A stretch of DNA of 5,154 bases. Origin: Deltaproteobacteria bacterium. GTDB taxonomy: Bacteria > Desulfobacterota > Desulfarculia > Adiutricales > Adiutricaceae. The translations under genes were made by a program, and so were the position numbers. The stretch spans positions 1 to 5,154 of the forward strand of contig JAITIH010000048.1 in the NCBI GenBank assembly GCA_031279525.1, in the 5' to 3' direction. How positions within the stretch are numbered: the first letter of the stretch is position 1; each line of letters begins with the position of its first letter. Shown here piece after piece: positions 1 through 3,693 of the stretch. Under the pieces are notes generated by a model. The model did no database searches. It was given only the letters and a program-made list of their open reading frames with translations, and had not been told where the DNA came from.

Positions 1-906
1 GGCCATGCGCACGGCTACCCCGTTGGCCACTTGGTCCAAAATCAAAGATTGCGGGCACTGGTAGACCTCAGGGGTCATTTCCACGCCCTGGTTGACCGGG
101 CCGGGGTGGAGGACGATGGCCTCAGGGTGGGCCAGGGCCAGGCGCTGGGCGTTGAGGCCGTAGACCTTGGCGTACTCCCGGGCCCCAGGAAAAAGCAGAC
201 CCGACTGGCGCTCCAGCTGGATCCGCAAAAGGACGATGACGTCGGCCCCTTCCAAGGCCGGCTCCGGTCGGGCGTGAACCTCGGCTCCGTACTCCTCGGC
301 CAGGCCCCCCACTAGCATGGAGGGCGGCCCGGCCACGGCCACTTTGGCCCCCAAGGTCGTAAGGCCAATGAGGTCGCTGCGGGCCACCCGGCTATGGGCG
401 ATGTCGCCGACGATGGCCACTTTTAAGCCCGCGACTCGGCCTTTGTGGCGGCGGATGGTCAAAAGGTCCAATAAAGCCTGGGTGGGATGGGCGTGGGCCC
501 CGTCGCCGGCGTTTAAAACCGGGCATTTTAAACGCCGACCCAAAAACGAGGGGGCCCCGGAGGCCGAGTGGCGAACGACCAAGGCGTCTGGGGCCATGGC
601 CTCGACGTTCTTGGCCGTGTCCAATAAGGTCTCCCCCTTGGCCATGGAGGATCCTGAGGAGGACAGGGACAAGGTGTCGGCCGAAAGGCGCTTGGCCGCG
701 ATTTCGAAGCTTAGGCGAGTCCGGGTGGAGTTTTCGTGAAAAAACAAGACCACCAGCTTGCCGCGTAGGGTGGGAACCTTTTTGATCTCTCGCTCCGAGA
801 CTTCTCGGAAGCTCTCGGCGGCGTCCAAGATGGCCGTTAGGTGGGCGGCGGAGAGGCCTCTTAGGTCGATAAGGTCCTTGGGCCAGGCCAGGTTTTCAGA
901 GTACAT
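1..906 (-). CDS. pyrB: Aspartate carbamoyltransferase catalytic subunit, 3' end cut off by window
   Basis: Catalyses carbamoyl phosphate plus aspartate to N-carbamoylaspartate, the committed step of de novo pyrimidine synthesis in the cytoplasm. The frame is open for 302 codons from ATG at 906 to base 1. The family is usually about 305-320 residues, so only a few C-terminal codons are missing. Visible motifs: the carbamoyl-phosphate loop FHENSTRTR (residues 57-64), the second loop SMAKGET (87-93) with the Lys that reaches into the neighbouring active site, VVRHS (110-114), HAHPTQ (138-143), [11 protein letters not shown] (167-177), LLRIQLER (226-233), [10 protein letters not shown] (267-276) and the C-terminal helix ANGVAVRMA (294-302). 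One oddity is Gln273, where most relatives have Arg (NRGVE). The start is supported by AGGAG six bases upstream. It lies downstream of lepB behind a leader ORF and terminator that probably regulate it. No pyrI or pyrC is visible, so the holoenzyme class is unknown. Confidence 0.97.
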   Translation of the reverse strand, partial: MYSENLAWPKDLIDLRGLSAAHLTAILDAAESFREVSEREIKKVPTLRGKLVVLFFHENSTRTRLSFEIAAKRLSADTLSLSSSGSSMAKGETLLDTAKNVEAMAPDALVVRHSASGAPSFLGRRLKCPVLNAGDGAHAHPTQALLDLLTIRRHKGRVAGLKVAIVGDIAHSRVARSDLIGLTTLGAKVAVAGPPSMLVGGLAEEYGAEVHARPEPALEGADVIVLLRIQLERQSGLLFPGAREYAKVYGLNAQRLALAHPEAIVLHPGPVNQGVEMTPEVYQCPQSLILDQVANGVAVRMA

Positions 907-910
907 GGGG

Positions 911-917
911 CTCTCCT
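911..917 (-). promoter_or_regulatory. Ribosome binding site of pyrB
   Basis: On the minus strand AGGAGAG lies just before the pyrB ATG at 906, with about six bases between the AGGAG core and the start. It is beyond the terminator hairpin and its U-tract, so pyrB translation does not depend on opening the hairpin; control must act on whether RNA polymerase reads through. Confidence 0.85.
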
Positions 918-935
918 GTGGCCGGGGCGATGGCT

Positions 936-1034
936 TTATTGGCCAAAAAAAACCCCTTGACTAAAGGGGCGAAAAAAGGTGGCCCAAAGCGACGGCCGGG
1001 TCGCTAGCGCGTGGGCGAATAGAAAGCGAGGCAT
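936..1034 (-). CDS. Putative pyrB leader peptide (32 codons), pyrL-like
   Basis: A short ORF begins with ATG at 1034-1032, directly after the lepB TAA (TAAATG on the minus strand), and ends with TAA at 938-936, 29 bases before pyrB. It starts [11 protein letters not shown] and ends [15 protein letters not shown]. The frame runs through the U6 tract (Phe-Phe, residues 20-21) and the whole terminator, whose U8 tract is again read as Phe-Phe (29-30). This is the layout of the E. coli pyrBI leader peptide, which also crosses a U-rich pause region and the attenuator and has Phe runs at both places (recalled, not aligned here). The expected role is cis-acting: a ribosome close behind RNA polymerase would disrupt the terminator when UTP is scarce. 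The peptide itself need not have a function. Initiation may be coupled to lepB termination; AAGG lies nine bases upstream of the ATG. It could also be a chance ORF in lepB's terminator region. Confidence 0.6.
   Translation of the reverse strand: MPRFLFAHALATRPSLWATFFRPFSQGVFFGQ
945..969 (-). terminator. Intrinsic terminator between lepB and pyrB, probable attenuator
   Basis: On the minus strand CCCCTT and AAGGGG form a perfect six-pair stem around the loop TAGTC, followed at once by eight T's. It lies 65 bases after the lepB stop and 38 bases before the pyrB start. It could simply end the lepB transcript. However, pyrB begins immediately downstream in the same direction, no strong promoter is visible between the terminator and the pyrB start, and a leader ORF runs across it, so a conditional terminator controlling pyrB is more likely. 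The hairpin is clear; its regulation is inferred. Confidence 0.85.
972..977 (-). promoter_or_regulatory. U6 tract, candidate UTP-sensitive pause site
   Basis: The minus strand reads TTTTTT here, two bases before the 5' arm region of the terminator and ten bases after a six-pair hairpin at 988-1005. In pyrBI-type attenuation, RNA polymerase slows in such a U-run when UTP is low, letting the leader ribosome catch up. The sequence is seen directly; the pausing role is inferred from position. Confidence 0.45.
988..1005 (-). promoter_or_regulatory. Candidate pause hairpin in the pyrB leader
   Basis: AGCGAC pairs perfectly with GTCGCT around the six-base loop CCGGCC (minus strand). It lies inside the leader ORF and upstream of the U6 tract, the place of the pause hairpin in the E. 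coli pyrBI leader. No T-run follows directly, so it is not a terminator itself. Confidence 0.45.
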
Positions 1035-1733
1035 TTACTCGACCTTCTTGCCTAGCCGGTTAAAGCGTAGCCTTTGGTGAAAGGGGAGACTTTTGTCCGG
1101 GGTCCAGGACCAATAAATACGCCAGACCTTGCCCCGCAAAAGGGACGAGCTGACGCAACCCCAGGCCCTGGAGTCGTTGGACTGGTCGCGATTGTCGCCC
1201 ATCATGAAATAGGCGTTGGGCGGGACGACGATGGGCCCAAAATTGCGATACGCGGCGGGTAGCTCGCTCATGCGGAAAAAAGCGTGAGGATCGGGGATGG
1301 GGGAGCCGTCAATGAAAACCTGGCTGGCCACGATCTCCACTTTTTCCCCGGGCAGCCCAATGACCCGCTTGACGAAATCGGTTTGCGGGTTGTCGGGGTA
1401 TTTAAAGACCACGACGTCGCCCCTTTTGGGCTGGCCGACTTCGATCCAAAGGCCGTTGGTGAAAGGGTTCCTAATCCCGAAAGAGAATTTATTGACCAAA
1501 ACCCGGTCCCCTTCCAAAAAAGTCGGAATCATTGAGCCGGAGGGGATGTGAAAGGCCTGGACGATGAAGGAGCGAATCAAGAGGGCCAAGACGACGGAGA
1601 GGGCGATTATCTTGCCATACTCCCAGACTTGGGCCGTCCAAGGCAGGGAAGCCTCGACTTTTAGGGCGTTCGACTCAAGGCCGTGGCCGGGGTTGGGCGC
1701 GGCGGTCGATGTGGATTTTTTAGATTTCCTCAT
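1035..1733 (-). CDS. lepB: Signal peptidase I
   Basis: Membrane-bound serine protease that cleaves signal peptides from exported proteins on the outer face of the cytoplasmic membrane. It has 232 residues. Residues 1-38 are a basic, polar N-terminus, and one membrane segment spans about 40-58 (KIIALSVVLALLIRSFIV). Family S26 boxes follow in order: PSGSMIPT with the nucleophile Ser67; GDRVLVNKFSFG (75-86); KRGDVVVFKYP (103-113); FVKRVIGLPGEKVEI (120-134) with the general-base Lys122; and GDNRDQSNDSRAWG (179-192). All catalytic residues are present. There is a single N-terminal membrane span, unlike E. coli LepB with two. The start at 1733 is the first in-frame ATG after a stop 9-11 bases upstream; its Shine-Dalgarno match is poor (CACTTTT precedes the ATG). 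It has a strong promoter about 90 bases upstream and is followed without a gap by the pyrB leader ORF. Confidence 0.97.
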   Translation of the reverse strand: MRKSKKSTSTAAPNPGHGLESNALKVEASLPWTAQVWEYGKIIALSVVLALLIRSFIVQAFHIPSGSMIPTFLEGDRVLVNKFSFGIRNPFTNGLWIEVGQPKRGDVVVFKYPDNPQTDFVKRVIGLPGEKVEIVASQVFIDGSPIPDPHAFFRMSELPAAYRNFGPIVVPPNAYFMMGDNRDQSNDSRAWGCVSSSLLRGKVWRIYWSWTPDKSLPFHQRLRFNRLGKKVE

Positions 1734-1819
1734 AAAAGTGTATTATCTTAATAAAATCGCTAGCAAGCATTATTATTGAGGCGCATTTATCAAAGGGCCT
1801 TGAACCAAATCTCCGAGGG

Positions 1820-1848
1820 ATTATAGACATTAATTTCAAGATATTCAA
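1820..1848 (-). promoter_or_regulatory. Sigma70-type promoter for lepB
   Basis: On the minus strand a -35 box TTGAAT (1848-1843) and a perfect -10 box TATAAT (1825-1820) are separated by exactly 17 bases. They sit in an AT-rich stretch. Transcription would start near 1813 and give a leader of about 80 bases before the lepB ATG. It could also supply pyrB by read-through. Confidence 0.7.
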
Positions 1849-1861
1849 GGCTTTTGATTTA

Positions 1862-1903
1862 GATAAAAATAAATGTAAAGAGGTTTGTTTTTTATTTTTT
1901 ATC
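1862..1903. repeat. AT-rich inverted repeat
   Basis: GATAAAAATAAA (1862-1873) is complementary to TTTATTTTTTATC (1891-1903) with one bulged base; the arms are 17 bases apart. It lies just upstream of the lepB -35 box. It could be a protein-binding or DNA-bending site, or a weak hairpin; all-AT arms make a stable RNA structure less likely. Confidence 0.45.
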
Positions 1904-1951
1904 AAAAAACCCGGGCGAGGGTTAGGGGAAAGCGGCGGCAATGGCCGTTGT

Positions 1952-1981
1952 TTGCCTTGAATCGGCGGCTGAGGGTATACT
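1952..1981 (+). promoter_or_regulatory. Candidate promoter for the 95-residue gene
   Basis: TTGCCT (1952-1957) and TATACT (1976-1981, five of six consensus matches) are 18 bases apart, about 95 bases before the ATG at 2078. The -10 box falls in the loop of a hairpin (1967-1987). Moderate match only; no second strong candidate was seen on this strand. Confidence 0.35.
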
Positions 1982-1987
1982 TCAGCC
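1967..1987 (+). other. Hairpin at the -10 region
   Basis: GGCTGAGG pairs with CTTCAGCC (eight pairs, one G-T) around the loop GTATA. No T-run follows, so it is not a terminator. As DNA it is a dyad overlapping the candidate -10 box and could be an operator; this is inference from position. Confidence 0.35.
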
Positions 1988-2064
1988 TTGACGCGCGCTT
2001 GAAGTTGGCCGTGGTCTCTTAGGGGCTGCCCCGAAAAAATGGGCGGGCCAGGCCTTACGGCGCG

Positions 2065-2070
2065 AAAGGA
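2065..2070 (+). promoter_or_regulatory. Ribosome binding site deciding the start of the 95-residue gene
   Basis: AAAGGA lies seven bases before the ATG at 2078. An in-frame ATG at 2039 has only a distant AGGGG buried beside a GGGGCTGCCCC hairpin, so the start at 2078 is preferred. Confidence 0.75.
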
Positions 2071-2077
2071 CGAAAAA

Positions 2078-2365
2078 ATGGCTAACGACGATCTCGATAA
2101 AATCAGCCTGGAAGAGGCGCGGGCCGCCCTGGAAGACCCGATCAAAGGCAGCTTAAGGGTCCTAAAGGCTTTGGGCCGCCAGCGGGACCTTTACCGGGCC
2201 CAACTGGAAAACGGGGAAATCCGCCTGGAAGCCTCCAACGAGCTGGAGCAGGTGGCCGCCGAGGCGGCCCTGGACGACTTCGCCCAGGCTTGCCAGGAAG
2301 ACGGCGAGCGGGTTCCCAAGATTTCCATCGTCCGGCCCAAGGTCTTCGAGTGGAAACGGGGCTAG
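2078..2365 (+). CDS. Hypothetical protein, 95 residues, unrecognised
   Basis: I do not recognise this family. The protein is soluble and charged, without signal peptide, membrane segment, cysteine pairs or metal motif (a single Cys72). Residues 1-10 are acidic and flexible (MANDDLDKIS); residues 11-72 look almost entirely helical, with alternating acidic and hydrophobic positions and the stretch SNELEQVAAEAALDDFAQA. The tail PKISIVRPKVFEWKRG (80-95) is basic and probably extended. Codon use (CTG, GCC, ATC, GAG) matches the housekeeping neighbours, and a good ribosome binding site precedes it, both supporting a real gene. It stands alone between divergent lepB and the cvpA operon. Only three bases after its stop lies a terminator for the opposite strand. 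A helical adaptor or regulatory role is possible, but nothing in the sequence shows it. Confidence 0.75.
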   Translation: MANDDLDKISLEEARAALEDPIKGSLRVLKALGRQRDLYRAQLENGEIRLEASNELEQVAAEAALDDFAQACQEDGERVPKISIVRPKVFEWKRG

Positions 2366-2367
2366 CC

Positions 2368-2403
2368 AAAAAAAGGCTAAGGGGCTTTTAAGCGACCCTT
2401 AGC
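2368..2403 (-). terminator. Strong intrinsic terminator on the minus strand
   Basis: Minus strand: GCTAAGGG (2403-2396) pairs over eight bases with CCCTTAGC (2383-2376), with further pairing inside the loop (GCTT/AAGC). One base later come seven T's (2374-2368). On the plus strand no T-run follows, so it does not suit the 95-residue gene that ends at 2365. It would stop a leftward transcript coming from the 2404-2904 spacer just before it ran antisense into that gene. Confidence 0.7.
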
Positions 2404-2431
2404 TTAGGCCTTACGGCCAAAGCGGCGACCC

Positions 2432-2638
2432 CTAATGGGGGGGCGCGGAGGGGCCGGAAGGGCCGGAAGGGCCGCGCCTAAGGGCCAATATGGCCTGGCG
2501 AAAAGTGGGAACGTTTGCCCTACCCTTAGAAAGGACGAGGGGATCGGGCGCTTTAGAAAGGCCCTTTAGAAAGGCGCTTTTGGTAAGGTTCCTTATAGTA
2601 GGGGGCTTTTTTAGGCGCGGTTTAGGGGCCTTGGCCAT
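2432..2638 (-). CDS. Doubtful small basic proline-rich ORF, 68 residues
   Basis: ATG at 2638 to TAG at 2434-2432 (a TTG start at 2677 would add 13 residues). The protein begins MAKAPKPRLKKPPTIRNL, is rich in Lys, Arg and Pro, and ends with three GPS repeats that come from a 9-base tandem repeat in the DNA. For it: a possible promoter at 2658-2687, and a terminator about 30 bases after the stop. Against it: no clear ribosome binding site, and codon use unlike the neighbours (mostly CTT/CTA for Leu, ATA for Ile, AGG for Arg, where true genes here use TTG/CTG and ATC). It may instead be part of an untranslated RNA or chance. Confidence 0.22.
   Translation of the reverse strand: MAKAPKPRLKKPPTIRNLTKSAFLKGLSKAPDPLVLSKGRANVPTFRQAILALRRGPSGPSGPSAPPH
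2451..2474. repeat. 9-base tandem repeat GGGCCGGAA, 2.7 copies
   Basis: Two exact copies of GGGCCGGAA (2451-2459, 2460-2468) are followed by a partial third (GGGCCG, 2469-2474), with a degenerate unit before them. It encodes the GPS repeats of the doubtful minus-strand ORF. Confidence 0.7.
2523..2575. repeat. Three copies of a CCTTTAGAAAGG-like element
   Basis: CCCTTAGAAAGG (2523-2534), CTTTAGAAAGGC (2551-2562) and CTTTAGAAAGGC (2564-2575). The last two are identical over 12 bases with a 13-base period. Each copy is nearly palindromic (CTTT-AG-AAAG). They could be protein-binding sites or remnants of a local duplication. Confidence 0.55.
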
Positions 2639-2657
2639 GGCCTGACTCTTTAGCTTT

Positions 2658-2687
2658 AATTTAGGTAATTTTATCAAGAATTATCAA
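2658..2687 (-). promoter_or_regulatory. Candidate leftward promoter
   Basis: Minus strand TTGATA (2687-2682, five of six matches to the -35 consensus) and TAAATT (2663-2658, four of six) are 18 bases apart. A transcript from here to the terminator at 2368 would be roughly 280 bases. The match is moderate and the region is AT-rich, so chance is possible. Confidence 0.3.
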
Positions 2688-2690
2688 GAA
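2671..2690. repeat. Tandem 10-base repeat TTATCAAGAA
   Basis: TTATCAAGAA occurs twice in direct succession (2671-2680 and 2681-2690), followed by AAGTTCTTAA. A 10-base period puts both copies on the same face of the helix, as in activator or repressor sites; it overlaps the candidate leftward -35 box. Confidence 0.5.
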
Positions 2691-2816
2691 AAGTTCTTAA
2701 AAAACCTTAAAACACATCTAGGGCCGCGGGTATTTTGGGGCTCTATTAATTTCAGGCGAATTTTGTTAAACTTGATAAATTGATCCATCGGCCGCCCTCA
2801 ATTAACGCTTGTCGTT

Positions 2817-2838
2817 TGGCCGTTAACCTAAGCGGCCA
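2817..2838 (+). other. Hairpin upstream of cvpA
   Basis: TGGCCG (2817-2822) pairs with CGGCCA (2833-2838) around a ten-base loop and is followed by TTATTTAGTCTT. It is a weak terminator-like or leader hairpin on the plus strand, about 66 bases before the cvpA start. Confidence 0.35.
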
Positions 2839-2867
2839 TTATTTAGTCTTGGAATTTTCCCAACTGG

Positions 2868-2885
2868 GCCTCGCTGGCCAGAGGC
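2868..2885 (+). other. Hairpin next to the cvpA start
   Basis: GCCTC (2868-2872) pairs with GAGGC (2881-2885) around an eight-base loop containing the palindrome TGGCCA, followed by TAGTTTT. It ends 19 bases before the cvpA ATG. It would sequester the only GAGG-like sequence near the start, leaving the weak GGACGG at 2893-2898 as ribosome binding site. Confidence 0.35.
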
Positions 2886-2904
2886 TAGTTTTGGACGGTT
2901 ATTT

Positions 2905-3690
2905 ATGAGCGCCTTGGACATAGCCCTGACTGTCGTCTTGTCTTATTTTTTAATTCGCGGAGTCTTTCGGGGCCTGGTAAAGGAAATAGTCGGCGTTTTG
3001 GGCCTTTTCGTGGCTTTCTGGGCCGCTAGCTCCTATTGGCCCTTAGGATCCGATCAGCTGACCCCCATCACGGACAACCCCACCTATCGGGGGGTCCTAA
3101 GCTTCATGATCATATATATTGTCGTCTATTTTCTCATCGGGCTGATCTCCATCTTCGTGGACAAAATAGTCAAAACGACCATCACCCCTTTCGTCAGCGG
3201 CCTTTTGGGGGCTTTTTTGGGCGTGTTGAAGGGCCTCGTCCTTTGCGCCATCATCCTGTCCGCCACAACGGCCTTCGTCCGCCAGGACCAGCCTTTCTTC
3301 CGGGAATCCTCGGCCTGGCCGTTTTTGACGCCCGTCTGCGAGCAGGTCAAAGATTGGACCCCGGCCAAATTGCGCCAGCTCATGGCGCCCCAGGCGGTTG
3401 GCCAGCCTATTAAGACCGAGGCCGCCCCTTTATCCGTCCAGACCTTGGCCCCGCCCACGGACTTTCAGAGCCTTAAGAAAATTTTGTCCGAAAGAGGCGA
3501 CCTCGTCTCGGCCGGCTGGCTGGAAAAGTTTAGGAACTTGACCGGGCCCGAGGCCTTAGACCCTGAGGATTTAACGCGCTTTATCCGGGACCATCCCAAT
3601 CTTTTTAAGGTCGCCCCCGTCATTCAGCCGCCGGCCGCCCAGACGCCGCTTCAGCCCTCCCCCAGCTGGCCCAGCCCGGCCGTCGATTAA
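2905..3690 (+). CDS. cvpA: CvpA family membrane protein with long C-terminal tail
   Basis: CvpA-family inner-membrane protein. The family is linked to colicin V production and envelope homeostasis; the molecular function is not established. It has 261 residues, compared with about 160 in E. coli CvpA. Four hydrophobic segments are visible: about 4-20, 25-43, 64-84 and 96-122. The N-terminus ALDIALTVVLSYFLIRGVFR followed by GLVKEIVGVLGLFVAFWAA and the glycine pattern SGLLGAFLGVLKGLVLC (98-114) are typical of the family. Residues 125-261 are an extra soluble tail with an amphipathic part (EDLTRFIRDHPNLFKV, 221-236) and a Pro/Gln/Ala-rich end. The start at 2905 gives the expected N-terminus but has only a weak GGACGG nine to twelve bases upstream. 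The stop is three bases before mazG and in its frame, so the two genes are almost certainly cotranscribed. Confidence 0.88.
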   Translation: MSALDIALTVVLSYFLIRGVFRGLVKEIVGVLGLFVAFWAASSYWPLGSDQLTPITDNPTYRGVLSFMIIYIVVYFLIGLISIFVDKIVKTTITPFVSGLLGAFLGVLKGLVLCAIILSATTAFVRQDQPFFRESSAWPFLTPVCEQVKDWTPAKLRQLMAPQAVGQPIKTEAAPLSVQTLAPPTDFQSLKKILSERGDLVSAGWLEKFRNLTGPEALDPEDLTRFIRDHPNLFKVAPVIQPPAAQTPLQPSPSWPSPAVD

Positions 3691-3693
3691 AGC

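Larger units (their letters stand above)
1734..2077. other. Divergent spacer between lepB and the 95-residue gene
   Basis: This 344-base spacer has two halves. Bases 1734-1910 are markedly AT-rich and hold the lepB promoter and an AT-rich inverted repeat. Bases 1911-2077 return to GC-rich sequence with several small hairpins, a plausible rightward promoter and the ribosome binding site of the next gene. ORFs on either strand here show no recognisable protein. The 11-mer CGAAAAAATGG occurs twice (2032-2042 and 2071-2081), the second copy covering the preferred start codon. I see no known RNA family. Confidence 0.6.
2404..2904. other. Long spacer before cvpA with repeats and no recognised gene
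   Basis: About 500 bases without a convincing protein. The left half (2404-2640) is GC-rich with short tandem and direct repeats; the right half (2640-2904) is AT-richer and probably holds the cvpA promoter, though I found no good -35/-10 pair on the plus strand. Two plus-strand hairpins lie at 2817-2838 and 2868-2885. The frequent CTTAGG/CCTAAG and TTTAGG words suggest repetitive or decayed sequence. I looked for hallmark strings of RNase P RNA, tmRNA and SRP RNA and found none. Confidence 0.6.

Noticed and set aside
31..964. Plus-strand ORFs opposite pyrB (31-315, 317-739, 758-964)
   Set aside because: They are antisense shadows of pyrB, whose minus-strand frame has all aspartate carbamoyltransferase motifs; their translations are low-complexity and match nothing.
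1908..1923. Minus-strand terminator AACCC-TCGCCC-GGGTT followed by T's
   Set aside because: Only five pairs with a short mixed T-run, and no upstream minus-strand gene that would need it; the stem may be chance.
2039..2077. Extended start at 2039 for the 95-residue gene
   Set aside because: It would add 13 residues, but has no well-placed ribosome binding site and follows a GGGGCTGCCCC hairpin; AAAGGA before 2078 decides for the shorter form.
1720..2145. Minus-strand ORF of 141 residues covering the lepB upstream spacer
   Set aside because: It overlaps the lepB start, the lepB promoter and the 5' part of the 95-residue gene, contains poly-Lys and Leu-Ile runs from AT-rich spacer DNA, and has no recognisable domain.
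2451..2474. Possible SRP (4.5S) RNA signature because of the CCGGAAGG words
   Set aside because: The words come from a simple 9-base tandem repeat; the rest of the conserved SRP apical loop (AGCAGCC after GGAAGGA) is missing.
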